Made by a program: the position numbers and the translations under genes. Shown here one piece after another: positions 46,980-55,543 of a stretch of 64,000 bases of DNA. This DNA is from Nitrospirota bacterium. Its GTDB lineage: Bacteria; Nitrospirota; Nitrospiria; Nitrospirales; UBA8639. Under the pieces are notes generated by a model that did not search any database, was not told where the DNA came from, and was given only the letters and a program-made list of their open reading frames with translations. Position 1 is the first letter of the stretch. Each line of letters starts with the position of its first letter. The stretch spans positions 61,443 through 125,442 of the forward strand of contig RFGF01000104.1 of NCBI GenBank assembly GCA_003695915.1. Direction: 5' to 3'.

Positions 46980-48770
46980 ATGAATCGGTCGGGAAAAATT
47001 CGCGTGCTGCCTCCCGCCGTCTCGAGCCGAATCGCGGCAGGTGAAGTCATTGAACGGCCAGCCGCCGCCGTCAAGGAACTGATCGAGAACAGCTTGGATG
47101 CCGGAAGTTCGTTCATCGTGATCGAGGTTGAGGACGGAGGAATCCGACTCATTCGCGTGAGCGACAACGGCGAGGGCATGACCAAAGACGACGCGCTCTT
47201 GGCATGCCAACGGTTCGCCACAAGCAAATTGGCATCCGAGGAGGATCTCTTTCGCATCACGACGTTAGGCTTTCGAGGCGAAGCCCTTCCGAGCATGGCC
47301 GCCATCTCGAAATTTCGTCTGCTCACGACGTTGCCCGGATGTGCAAGCGGCACAGAAATCATCGGGACATCGGAAGGAACCTGGCAGGTCAGCGAAAAGG
47401 CCGCCGTACCGGGTACACAGGTGGAACTCCGCGATATGTTCTACAACACGCCAGGACGGCGGAAATTTCTCAAGACACCGGCGACGGAATTCTCGCATAT
47501 CGGTCGTCTGGTCCAACAAACCGCATTGGCCTGGCCTTCCGTGCATTTTCGGTTAGTGCATCAGAGAAACGTGGTTTACGACTATCCAGCTGTCTCGTCA
47601 CGAACCGATCGATATCTCCAAGTCTATGGCTCCCGGATGCTGGACCACTCTTTACCGGTGGAATATCGTCATGAGGGGATCGCCCTCAGCGGCATGATTG
47701 TCAATCCCTGTCATGCGCGGACGTCGCGATCGCCGCAAGAAATCTTTGTCAACCGACGTCCGGTCAAAAATACGACGATTTCCCATGCCCTGTATGAAGC
47801 GTATGAGACGTTTCTTCCCCCACAACGACACCCGACGTTTATACTCTTTCTCGACATCGCACCCGATGCCGTCGATGTCAACGTCCACCCCACCAAACGA
47901 GAAGTGCGCTTCTCCCGAGCGGATATGGTGTATCGCGCCGTCAAGACGGCAGTCCGCCAAACATTGTTTGGGCATGCCCCTTCTTCCCTCTCCTTCTGTT
48001 CACCCAAGAGCGATGAGCTCCCCGCATCTCCTTTCGAAACATCGGTGACCGAGGCGACACAAACGACGAAGGCCCGCGAAGAGTCGTTGCCGCTCTTCCT
48101 CGCCGCCAACAATGACCTTCTGCTTGCTCAACGCACGGCATCGATCTCGTCTGTGCGAGAGGCATTCGGTCCAGACTATCGTCCGCCCCAAACCGAGACG
48201 GTCATGCCGCTGGGACAGGTTCGCTTGACCTACCTGGTCGCCGAGGTCGGCGGCGAACTGCAAATCGTCGATCAACACACCGCTCATGAACGCGTCCTCT
48301 TCGAACGTCTCTGGCGCAATTGGCGCCAACGTTCCATCCAGACCCAAGAGCTGTTGATCCCCGAACCGTTGGAGGTGCCGCCACACCTTTGTGCTCTGCT
48401 CGAGAGCTCCCTCGAGGCGCTCGCAGAAGTCGGCGTGACTATCGACCGCTTTGGCTCGCACACATTTGTGCTTCGGTCCCTTCCCTCGATCCTTGGCTCC
48501 AGTGCCTCGGCGTCGTGGATTCAAGCCCTCGTCGAGGAGTTGGCCGAAATCGCGCCTTTCAACGGGATCGAGAAACGAATTCGGGCCATCCTCGCCACCA
48601 TGGCCTGCAAAAGCGCCGTGCAAGCCGGCCGGGCGATGACCCGGCCAGAGATCGCGCAGTTGCTGACCGATTGGACCGAAGAAGGGTGCCCTATGACCTG
48701 TCCTCACGGGCGGCGAATAGCCCTGCGATTCCATAAAGAAGAGCTCGATCGAGTCTTTGCCCGTGCGTGA
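46980..48770 (+). CDS. mutL: DNA mismatch repair endonuclease MutL
   Basis: Mismatch repair ATPase. 596 residues from ATG 46980. GHKL motifs are catalytic Glu36 (ELIENSLDAG), DNGEG (62-66) and GFRGEAL (97-103), and the N-terminal half continues with VEVRD-type ELRDMFYNTP. The C-terminal domain carries DQHTAHERVLFE (about residue 430), a DQHA-like variant of the endonuclease motif, plus ACKSAVQAG and CPHGRR metal-site regions. It is therefore probably a nicking-active MutL, expected in organisms without MutH. It follows ybgF by 61 bp and precedes miaA. Confidence 0.96.
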   Translation: MNRSGKIRVLPPAVSSRIAAGEVIERPAAAVKELIENSLDAGSSFIVIEVEDGGIRLIRVSDNGEGMTKDDALLACQRFATSKLASEEDLFRITTLGFRGEALPSMAAISKFRLLTTLPGCASGTEIIGTSEGTWQVSEKAAVPGTQVELRDMFYNTPGRRKFLKTPATEFSHIGRLVQQTALAWPSVHFRLVHQRNVVYDYPAVSSRTDRYLQVYGSRMLDHSLPVEYRHEGIALSGMIVNPCHARTSRSPQEIFVNRRPVKNTTISHALYEAYETFLPPQRHPTFILFLDIAPDAVDVNVHPTKREVRFSRADMVYRAVKTAVRQTLFGHAPSSLSFCSPKSDELPASPFETSVTEATQTTKAREESLPLFLAANNDLLLAQRTASISSVREAFGPDYRPPQTETVMPLGQVRLTYLVAEVGGELQIVDQHTAHERVLFERLWRNWRQRSIQTQELLIPEPLEVPPHLCALLESSLEALAEVGVTIDRFGSHTFVLRSLPSILGSSASASWIQALVEELAEIAPFNGIEKRIRAILATMACKSAVQAGRAMTRPEIAQLLTDWTEEGCPMTCPHGRRIALRFHKEELDRVFARA

Positions 48771-48799
48771 CGAACCGTGACCCCGCTTCATGTTGCCCT

Positions 48800-49840
48800 A
48801 TGCTGAATCCGCGTTTCATTCAGGAGCGAAAACCCGTCATCGCCATCGTCGGTCCAACGGCTATCGGCAAAAGTCGGGTCGCCATCGAGGTCGCCAAGGC
48901 CTTGAAAACGGAAGTCTTGACCGCCGACTCCAGACAAGTGTATCTAGGCATGGATATCGGCACGGATAAACCCACAGAAGATGAACGCCAAGGAGTCCCT
49001 CACCGGCTGATCGATCTCGTCGAGCCCGATCGGCATTTTACAGCGGGGGATTACCGGCAACAGGCTCGCATCGAGATTGCCCGACTCCACCGCGAAGGAC
49101 GAATCCCCTTGGTCGCCGGTGGAACGGGCTTATACATACGGGTCCTCTTTCGAGGCCTCTGCTCTGGACCTCCGGCCGATTGGAGTGTGCGTCAACGCTT
49201 AATCAGAGAAGCCGAGCAACAAGGGTGGGAGTTTCTCTATCGCCAACTCGCATGCGTCGATCCCGTACTTGCCCGACAGCTTCATCCTCATGACCATGTC
49301 AAGATTCAACGGGCGCTCGAGGTTTATCAACTCACTGGTCGTCCGCTCTCGGAGGCACACCGAGACCATGGCTTTCAGGATTTTGCGTATTCGGTGTTGA
49401 TGATCGGGTTGACCATGCCTCGCCCTGAGCTCTACGCACGGATCGAGGAACGCGTGGAGCGGGAACTGGGAAAAGGACTGGTCGAGGAGACCCGTCAGCT
49501 GCTGAGCAAAGGTTATCATCGTGAGCTGCCTTCCATGAAAAGTTTAGGCTACCGGCAGATCGCTGGATTCCTCCATGGTGAATATTCGTACGATGAAGCC
49601 GTGCGGCGGTTGAAACGCGACACGCGACACTTTGCGAAACGGCAATACACCTGGTTTCGAAAAGAGCCGGCTATGCGATGGATGTCCATTGGCGCCGACG
49701 AGACACCCCAGCAGATCGCTGGCCGAATTCTGGAACATGTCGAACGATTCGTGAGAACGGACGACACACGGCCTTCCATCCCCAATGGGCCGCAGCCGCT
49801 AACGCCAACGATGCCCCATGCCTTCACACTCGACTCCTAA
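48800..49840 (+). CDS. miaA: tRNA dimethylallyltransferase MiaA
   Basis: Adds a dimethylallyl group to A37 of tRNAs reading UNN codons. 346 residues from ATG 48800 (MLNPRFIQER); a GTG at 48767 overlapping the mutL stop (GTGA) is in frame and may be the real, coupled start. Walker A GPTAIGKS is at 18-25, followed by the DSRQVYLGMDIGTDKPT region, the GGTGLYIRVLFRGL loop and C-terminal QYTWFRKEPAMRWM. mutL-miaA adjacency is common in bacteria. Length is slightly long because of the C-terminal extension. Confidence 0.96.
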   Translation: MLNPRFIQERKPVIAIVGPTAIGKSRVAIEVAKALKTEVLTADSRQVYLGMDIGTDKPTEDERQGVPHRLIDLVEPDRHFTAGDYRQQARIEIARLHREGRIPLVAGGTGLYIRVLFRGLCSGPPADWSVRQRLIREAEQQGWEFLYRQLACVDPVLARQLHPHDHVKIQRALEVYQLTGRPLSEAHRDHGFQDFAYSVLMIGLTMPRPELYARIEERVERELGKGLVEETRQLLSKGYHRELPSMKSLGYRQIAGFLHGEYSYDEAVRRLKRDTRHFAKRQYTWFRKEPAMRWMSIGADETPQQIAGRILEHVERFVRTDDTRPSIPNGPQPLTPTMPHAFTLDS

Positions 49841-49850
49841 GGACGATCCC

Positions 49851-50765
49851 ATGCGAACGAAACCTCGCGCAGAAATCGGCATCATCGGAGGAAGCGGGCT
49901 GTATCAGATGGAAGGCCTGAAACACACTCGTACGATCCGGGTCGCCACTCCATTCGGACGCCCATCCGACGAAATCCTCGTCGGCGATCTCGAAGGCCGA
50001 ACCGTGGCCTTCCTCTCCCGCCATGGTCGTGGCCATCGGCTGGCCCCCAGTTTCATCAATTACCGCGCCAATATTTACGCCTTGAAAACCCTCGGTGTTA
50101 CCCGAGTGTTTTCTGTGAGCGCCGTGGGGAGCATGAAGGAATCGATCCGCCCCGGTGATTTGGTCGTGCCAGATCAATTTGTTGACCGCACCTCCCAACG
50201 CCCCGCGACCTTTTTCGATCAGGACGTAGTCGTTCACGTTGCCTTTGCCGACCCCGTCTGCAAGGAGTTGTCCGCCGTGCTATGGGAGGCCGCACAAGCT
50301 GTCCCGGCGACCGTCCATCGCCCAGGCACCTATCTCTGTATCGAAGGCCCACAATTCTCGAGTCGAGCGGAATCGGCCATCTATCGGCAATGGGGCGTGG
50401 ACGTTATCGGCATGACCAATATCCCCGAGGCCAAATTAGCCCGCGAGGCTGAAATGTGTTATGCCACGCTGGCTCTGGTGACCGATTACGATTGCTGGCA
50501 TGAAACCGAAGAAGCGGTATCCGTGGGCGCCATCTTAGATATTATGCGAGCCAGCGTCGACGTCGCCAAGCAGGTTTTGCGGACCGCGGTTGCTTTCGTG
50601 TCATCCCGATCAGCCTGCCCATGCCAACAGGCTTTGGAGCATGCCGTGGTCACCGATCCGGCCTCGATCACGGCGACGGCAAAAAAACGGTACCGGGTGT
50701 TGCTTCACCGATGGTTGAACCGCTCGAACATTCACCCTTCGCCCGAGAGGTCACGTCATGGGTAA
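49851..50765 (+). CDS. mtnP: S-methyl-5'-thioadenosine phosphorylase
   Basis: Phosphorolysis of methylthioadenosine to adenine and methylthioribose-1-phosphate, for methionine salvage. 304 residues from ATG 49851 with AAGGA eight bases upstream. Family features are the phosphate site IGIIGGSGLYQME, SRHGRGHRLAPSFINYRANI, the GTYLCIEGPQFSSRAES purine site, and MTNIPEAKLAREAEMCYATL with DYDCW. These match MTAP rather than purine nucleoside phosphorylase. It overlaps the pfkB-type kinase gene by 8 bp. Confidence 0.94.
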   Translation: MRTKPRAEIGIIGGSGLYQMEGLKHTRTIRVATPFGRPSDEILVGDLEGRTVAFLSRHGRGHRLAPSFINYRANIYALKTLGVTRVFSVSAVGSMKESIRPGDLVVPDQFVDRTSQRPATFFDQDVVVHVAFADPVCKELSAVLWEAAQAVPATVHRPGTYLCIEGPQFSSRAESAIYRQWGVDVIGMTNIPEAKLAREAEMCYATLALVTDYDCWHETEEAVSVGAILDIMRASVDVAKQVLRTAVAFVSSRSACPCQQALEHAVVTDPASITATAKKRYRVLLHRWLNRSNIHPSPERSRHG

Positions 50766-51672
50766 CTTGTTGGTTGTAGGATCGATGGCCTTCGATTCCG
50801 TGAAAACACCGTTCGGAGAAGCCACAGACGTCCTCGGCGGCTCTGCCACTTATTTTGCGACGGCCGCGAGTTTTTTCACCAATGTCGACCTGATCGCTGT
50901 CGTCGGGGAGGATTTTCCCGACGAACATCTCCAATTCCTGGAAAGCCGAGGCATCGATCTTTCTGGATTGGAGCGTCGGCCTGGCAAGACCTTTCGTTGG
51001 CGCGGCGAGTATACGTATCAATTGAACGAAGCACACACCTTGGACACGCAACTCAATGTCTTGGAGACCTTTCGGCCTCGTATCCCCGACCATTTTCGGG
51101 AACCTGCCATGCTGTTTTTAGGGAATATCGATCCCGAGCTTCAACTCGATGTCCTTCAGCAAGTCAAACGCCCCCGCGTGGTCGCCTGTGATACCATGAA
51201 TTATTGGATCGAAGGCAAACCCGACGCTCTGTGGAATGTCCTCAAACACATCGATATTTTGGTGATCAACGATGGAGAGGCACGCGAGCTCGGGCGGAAT
51301 GCCAACCTGGTGCAGGTCGCCAAGCACATTTTAGCCCAGGGCCCCAAGCACTTGATTATCAAACGAGGCGAATACGGCGTGTTGATGTTCAATGAGCAAC
51401 ATGTCTTCGGCGCCCCGGCCTTCCCCCTGGAACAGGTCAAAGATCCGACCGGGGCAGGCGATACTTTTGCTGGAGGGTTCATGGGCTCGCTCGCGGCCAC
51501 CGGCGATCTCTCGGATGAAGGTCTGCGTCGCGCCATCATTTACGGAAGCGTAATGGCCTCGTTTAACGTAGAAGAGTTCAGCCTCGATCGCTTGCGAAGT
51601 CTGCGCAAACAGGATATAGACGAACGATTTCGTCAATTTAAACTATTGACGCATTTCGAAGATCTCTCCTAA
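50758..51672 (+). CDS. PfkB-family sugar kinase
   Basis: 304 residues. PfkB signature 1 (VLGGSATYFATAASFFTN) and signature 2 with the catalytic Asp (DPTGAGDTFAGGFMGSL, about residues 227-243) are intact, giving a ribokinase-fold kinase that phosphorylates a sugar or nucleoside hydroxyl. The substrate cannot be read from the sequence. Translational overlap with mtnP suggests a nucleoside or sugar salvage role. It may be adenosine/inosine kinase-like; it is not a methylthioribose kinase of the MtnK type, which has a different fold. Confidence 0.9.
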   Translation: MGNLLVVGSMAFDSVKTPFGEATDVLGGSATYFATAASFFTNVDLIAVVGEDFPDEHLQFLESRGIDLSGLERRPGKTFRWRGEYTYQLNEAHTLDTQLNVLETFRPRIPDHFREPAMLFLGNIDPELQLDVLQQVKRPRVVACDTMNYWIEGKPDALWNVLKHIDILVINDGEARELGRNANLVQVAKHILAQGPKHLIIKRGEYGVLMFNEQHVFGAPAFPLEQVKDPTGAGDTFAGGFMGSLAATGDLSDEGLRRAIIYGSVMASFNVEEFSLDRLRSLRKQDIDERFRQFKLLTHFEDLS

Positions 51673-51691
51673 ACGGCATTCAGGTCTGTCC

Positions 51692-52633
51692 ATGTCTCCA
51701 GAGACGAGCGAGGTCGCAGCCATTAACCGCCTGTCCGATTCAGAGTCTCCACCTGCATCGCCCGAGAATCCCATGGAATCCGTTGGTTCGTATCTGAGGC
51801 GAGTTCGAGAATCCAAAGGGTACACGCTCGATCGCATGGCTGCGACCACAAGAATTCAGCGCCCTATTCTCGAAGCGTTGGAAGAAGAACAGTTTGCGCA
51901 ATTACCTCAATTGGTGTTTACCAAAGGATTCCTCCGCACCTACGCTCGCGCGCTCGAGCTCGATGAAGAGGACGTCCTCCGTCGATTTCTCGAAACTGCA
52001 CACCCCTTTTACGCCCAAAAAGAGATCGAACAACAGCGGGTCCGCATGCAGCAAGAAGAAGCGCGCCGTCAAAAACGGAGCAAAGCCATTCTCATCGGCA
52101 TCGCGGCCTGCATGGTCCTTGGCCTGCTGTGGCTGTTTCCCACACGCCATCAACCTGACACGCCTTCTACCCCTCCTTCGAATTCGAGCCCATTGCTCGC
52201 TGAGCCGAAAAGCGAACCCGCCGAGCCATTGCCTTCCTCTTCTTCGGCGACCGAAGCCCACGATGTCCGACCACAGCCTACTCCTTCATCCGGTACGTCG
52301 AGTCCGAGCTCTACGCCTTCCCTTTCGACCTCGCCATCTTCGCCGACGTCCCCTGCTCGCCACAGCGACTCGGCGAGTGACGTGATCTCGCTTCCTCAAC
52401 GATTGCAACTGGAGGCCAACGAATTGACGTGGGTAGTCGTTCAAGCCGACGACGGCGAGCGACAAGAAGCCTTGCTCAAACCCGGAGAGCGCGCGACGTG
52501 GTACGCGCGTGACCACTTCACACTCACTCTCGGGAACGCGGGAGGCGTCACCGTGACACTGAACGGCAAGACCTTAAAACCGTTCGGGAAGCCCGGCGTG
52601 GTCGTTCGCGATATCGTTTTGCCTCCCTCGTAA
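51692..52633 (+). CDS. RodZ-like cytoskeletal protein (HTH_25, transmembrane, DUF4115)
   Basis: Links MreB to cell-shape synthesis in other bacteria. 313 residues: a HTH domain (YLRRVRESKGYTLDRMAATT, RIQRPILEALEEEQFAQL, FTKGFLRTYARALELDE; about 30-95), one transmembrane helix (AILIGIAACMVLGLLWLF, about 133-150), and a Ser/Pro-rich periplasmic linker. A DUF4115 beta domain follows (LTWVVVQADDGERQEALLKP, LTLGNAGGVTVTLNGK). The architecture is characteristic of RodZ. It lies 19 bp after the kinase gene and precedes cdd. Confidence 0.88.
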   Translation: MSPETSEVAAINRLSDSESPPASPENPMESVGSYLRRVRESKGYTLDRMAATTRIQRPILEALEEEQFAQLPQLVFTKGFLRTYARALELDEEDVLRRFLETAHPFYAQKEIEQQRVRMQQEEARRQKRSKAILIGIAACMVLGLLWLFPTRHQPDTPSTPPSNSSPLLAEPKSEPAEPLPSSSSATEAHDVRPQPTPSSGTSSPSSTPSLSTSPSSPTSPARHSDSASDVISLPQRLQLEANELTWVVVQADDGERQEALLKPGERATWYARDHFTLTLGNAGGVTVTLNGKTLKPFGKPGVVVRDIVLPPS

Positions 52634-52681
52634 AATCGGTCTCGATCCTTGCGATGGGTCGAATACGCGTGCGGCAAGAAC

Positions 52682-53116
52682 ATGTCTGATCCCGTCCCTT
52701 CTCTTTCGTCTCCCGACCTGCTCGCAGCCGCACGAGCAGCGCTTCAATGGGCCGTGGCTCCCTCATCGAACTTTCGAGTCGGGGCTGCGCTCTTGACACC
52801 ACAGCAGACGATCTACACGGGGTGCAACATCGAAAGCCCCGTCTATCTCGGCATTTGCGCTGAGCGCGTCGCGCTGTTTAAGGCCTTATCCGAAGGGGCT
52901 CGAGCATTCATCGCCCTGGCCGTCGTGGCCGAAGCCGCTGTGTCATGTCTGCCCTGCGGAACCTGTCGGCAATTGTTATGGGAATTTGCCCCCAATCTAG
53001 AAATCCTCGTTGCCGCTCACCACCCTTCTCGCGCCGAAAACGTCGTGCGCTATTCGCTGAAAGATCTCTTGCCGTTTCCCTTCGAGCGCACCGGGCACGG
53101 CCCTTTTCGATCCTAG
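52682..53116 (+). CDS. cdd: Cytidine deaminase
   Basis: Zinc enzyme converting (deoxy)cytidine to (deoxy)uridine in pyrimidine salvage. 144 residues from ATG 52682, the usual size of homotetrameric CDA. The catalytic CAE is at 59-61 (Cys59, Glu61) and the PCGTC zinc pair is at Cys92/Cys95. Substrate-binding NFRVGAALL and TGCNIESPVYLGICAERVAL are standard. It ends about 25 bp before the cytochrome promoter. Confidence 0.95.
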   Translation: MSDPVPSLSSPDLLAAARAALQWAVAPSSNFRVGAALLTPQQTIYTGCNIESPVYLGICAERVALFKALSEGARAFIALAVVAEAAVSCLPCGTCRQLLWEFAPNLEILVAAHHPSRAENVVRYSLKDLLPFPFERTGHGPFRS

Positions 53117-53142
53117 CGTCCTCATTCCGGCCTGTTTTTGCC

Positions 53143-53172
53143 TTGACACTCTTAAAAATCCGTTGATATATT
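53143..53172 (+). promoter_or_regulatory. Sigma70-type promoter for the cytochrome c gene
   Basis: TTGACA (53143-53148), an 18-bp spacer, then TATATT (53167-53172), about 98 bp before the start codon. Both boxes are near consensus. Confidence 0.7.
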
Positions 53173-53269
53173 CCTGCGGCCTTTGGCTCGGAAAGCAAAA
53201 CGATAGCGGTAGAGCAGCGTGGGTAAGGCAAGAAGGCTTTTGTCGGTCTTATTCAAAAAGGAGGGTTAC

Positions 53270-53743
53270 ATGAACCAAACGATGAGAGTTTGCGGAATGC
53301 TCACGGCAGCATTGTTTCTGGCATCAGGGCTGGCCTTAGCCGGACCGGAAAGAGATCCGTTGAAACCACGGGTCCCGGCCGACCAACGCGCGGCAGCGAA
53401 AAAGCTGAAATCGCCGTTTTATAAAAATTCCAAAAAGGCTTCGGACGAAATCGTCGCCGAAGGTAAAAAACTGTATGAAGGCAAAGGAACCTGTGTGAAT
53501 TGCCATGGAAAAAAAGGCGATGGGCAAGGGCCAGCAGGTAAGGTGTTGAATCCTGGCCCCCGAAATTTCACCAACTGCAAATTCCATAAAAAACGGAAAG
53601 ACGGCGAGCTCTTCTGGGTGATCAAAAACGGGAGTCCCGGCACCGGCATGGTTCCGCTCATCCCGGCCACCATCAGCGAGGAAGAAGCCTGGAAAATCAT
53701 CGCCTACGAACGCAGCTTCTGCAAGAAGTGGCGAAAGAAATAA
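53270..53743 (+). CDS. Small periplasmic cytochrome c, one haem
   Basis: 157 residues from ATG 53270 with AAAGGAGGG six bases upstream. A signal peptide (MLTAALFLASGLALA) gives export. One haem site CVNCH (Cys75, Cys78, His79) is present, and GTGMVPLIP supplies the likely distal Met. The mature protein is strongly basic (many Lys, including KKRKDGELF and KKWRKK), suited to electron transfer with acidic partners. It resembles class I monohaem cytochromes common in Nitrospira. It has its own promoter and is followed by a strong terminator. The redox partner is unknown. Confidence 0.92.
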   Translation: MNQTMRVCGMLTAALFLASGLALAGPERDPLKPRVPADQRAAAKKLKSPFYKNSKKASDEIVAEGKKLYEGKGTCVNCHGKKGDGQGPAGKVLNPGPRNFTNCKFHKKRKDGELFWVIKNGSPGTGMVPLIPATISEEEAWKIIAYERSFCKKWRKK

Positions 53744-53782
53744 CGTCAAACCCACTACAATATTCCATATCCGCGTATCGGT

Positions 53783-53817
53783 CCCCCACCGATCCTCCGA
53801 TCGGTGGGGGATTTTTG
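53783..53817 (+). terminator. Strong rho-independent terminator after cytochrome c
   Basis: A perfect 12-bp stem CCCCCACCGATC/GATCGGTGGGGG (53783-53794 with 53799-53810) with loop CTCC is followed by ATTTTTG. It lies 40 bp after the cytochrome stop. Confidence 0.92.
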
Positions 53818-53843
53818 TCTGAACGGAAGGCGATACCTAAAAA

Positions 53844-53873
53844 TTGACAGGTCGAGAACGGCTTGTCTAGACT
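53844..53873 (+). promoter_or_regulatory. Candidate promoter for the 58-residue basic protein
   Basis: TTGACA (53844-53849), an 18-bp spacer, then TAGACT (53868-53873), about 30 bp before the ATG at 53905. The -10 is imperfect. Confidence 0.55.
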
Positions 53874-53904
53874 TGAACACAGTTTTTGCGAGGGAAGAGA
53901 CGCT

Positions 53905-54081
53905 ATGTCCAGAACACTTGAAGAAGATAAGGCAATTCTCCAGAAAAAAATCCGGGAAGCGACCGCTCACAATGCAACCCCGGAGAACCAACAGCAGGTG
54001 CGCACCTTGCGGAAACGCTTGAAGCGCGTACAACGCAAATTGCGGAGTATCGAACGACAACGATCGCGTGCATCAACATGA
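53905..54081 (+). CDS. Small very basic helical protein, 58 residues
   Basis: ATG 53905 has AGGGAAGAG upstream. The sequence is almost all helix-forming and rich in Lys, Arg and Gln (MSRTLEEDKAILQKKIREAT through RTLRKRLKRVQRKLRSIERQ), with no Cys, Trp or membrane segment. It looks like a coiled-coil or nucleic-acid-binding peptide. It is a monocistronic unit with its own promoter, between a terminator and the HEAT gene. The function is unknown. Confidence 0.68.
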   Translation: MSRTLEEDKAILQKKIREATAHNATPENQQQVRTLRKRLKRVQRKLRSIERQRSRAST

Positions 54082-54178
54082 TAAGATTCGCGGATAGCGC
54101 GACTGTTTCGTTTCCGGACAAACACCGCCAATGTGATCTTAGCAAGACAGCAATATGGGAAAAGAGGAGGACGAGTCG

Positions 54179-55045
54179 ATGAGCGAGGAACAGACCACAC
54201 GATCAGAATCGTTAGACCAGCCACAGGACCAGGATCGGACCGCGTCCACGGATATCCCCGATGAATTCGTCGATGAATTTGCGGAGGACATCATAGCAGA
54301 ATCCAGCTCAGAGTCTGCTGAAGCCTCAGCGATTCAAGAAGGCACTGAAGAGGAAGAAGAGCAAATCGAGGAGTTCGAAGAAGAAAAAGAGAAAGACGAA
54401 ATCGATATCCAAATCGACCTGCTGAACGACCCTGACTGGGTGGTCCGCCGCGAAGCCGTGATCACGCTGGGGGAAATGGGGGACGAACGCTGCATCGAAC
54501 CGTTGGTTCGCAGCTTGCGTGACGGCGATTGGCAGGTTCGGGAAGCCGCAGTCGATGCGCTGGCCATGATCGGCTCGCCTGCCGTGGATCTTCTGATTCG
54601 GTATCTCCGCGATTGGGATGCCCGCAAATATGCTATCAAGGCTCTCGGGAAAATCAACGACGAGCGCGTGCTGGATCCATTAATTTCGATGCTCCGGAAC
54701 GATGAGTTCAAAGACGATGCCACATGGGCGTTAGCCGAGCTCGGAGAGCCGGCCGTCGGACGGTTGCTGGAATGTCTCGATGACAAAGATGAAGTGGTGC
54801 GCAAGCAAGCCATTCAGGCACTCGGGGAAATCAAGCACAAATCCGCAGTCGATGCGCTCATCGAGAAATTAAAAGATCCGGATTGGTTTACGCGTCTCAA
54901 GGCGGCTGACGCTTTGGAAAAGATCGGCGATCCCAGAGGACGCGAAGCGATTAAACCCTTGTTAAAAGATCCCGATCTCGTGGTTCGCATGAGAGCTGAG
55001 CGCATGCTGGCGGCGTGGAAAAAAGAGGAAGTCAGCACCTCGTAA
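54179..55045 (+). CDS. HEAT-repeat protein with acidic N-terminal tail
   Basis: 288 residues from ATG 54179, preceded by AGAGGAGGACGAGTCG; an upstream ATG at 54155 is less likely. An N-terminal tail of about 70 residues is nearly all Glu/Asp/Ser. About six HEAT/PBS-lyase-type repeats follow (LLNDPDWVVRREAVITLGEM, LVRSLRDGDWQVREAAVDAL, LLECLDDKDEVVRKQAIQAL, LIEKLKDPDWFTRLKAADAL). Such repeats act as protein-binding scaffolds. There is no signal peptide, so it is probably cytoplasmic. The partner is unknown. Confidence 0.85.
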   Translation: MSEEQTTRSESLDQPQDQDRTASTDIPDEFVDEFAEDIIAESSSESAEASAIQEGTEEEEEQIEEFEEEKEKDEIDIQIDLLNDPDWVVRREAVITLGEMGDERCIEPLVRSLRDGDWQVREAAVDALAMIGSPAVDLLIRYLRDWDARKYAIKALGKINDERVLDPLISMLRNDEFKDDATWALAELGEPAVGRLLECLDDKDEVVRKQAIQALGEIKHKSAVDALIEKLKDPDWFTRLKAADALEKIGDPRGREAIKPLLKDPDLVVRMRAERMLAAWKKEEVSTS

Positions 55046-55080
55046 GAAGCCGTATTTCTCCTCGTCCGGCTTCGACCCAG

Positions 55081-55512
55081 CTACGAACGCAGCGCATCGA
55101 TGTCGCGCTGTACATCATCGAAGACTTGCGGCGAAAGCGGTTCCCCGCGAGTCATGTGCTCCCGCAAACCCTTGACACGATCGCGTAGATCGCGAATGTG
55201 CGCGGATCGTTCTCCATCGACATCCATTTCCAACGCGGTCGTCAAATGACGAAGCGTGCGCTCCAATTGTTGGGTAGCGCGCTGACGGTTTTCGGTTAAA
55301 AGATGAATTTCCGCTTCCAACAAGCTCGCTTTGGCCTCTAAAAGCTCCCGTTCAACCGCCAACCGACGATCGACGTCCAACCCGATGGTTTGTTCGATCA
55401 ATTCACCGGAAAGATGCTGTAAGTGCTGCTTGACCTCGTCAGGACGCTGACCCACGTAGTACCCGAGACCAAAACTCAATCCCACAACTGCGACGACCGT
55501 CAAAGCCCTCAC
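55081..55512 (-). CDS. Hypothetical membrane-anchored coiled-coil protein, 143 residues
   Basis: A GTG start at 55512 gives MRALTVVAVVGLSFGLGYYV, one N-terminal membrane helix with a short tail, then a long coiled coil (about 45-115) rich in Glu, Leu, Arg and Ala. It is likely an anchored periplasmic or inner-membrane protein. It is 31 bp after the glucan phosphorylase gene on the same strand and could be cotranscribed. I do not recognise a family. Confidence 0.65.
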   Translation of the reverse strand: MRALTVVAVVGLSFGLGYYVGQRPDEVKQHLQHLSGELIEQTIGLDVDRRLAVERELLEAKASLLEAEIHLLTENRQRATQQLERTLRHLTTALEMDVDGERSAHIRDLRDRVKGLREHMTRGEPLSPQVFDDVQRDIDALRS

Positions 55513-55543
55513 GAACGTTGCTCCTCGATACCCGATGTTTTCA

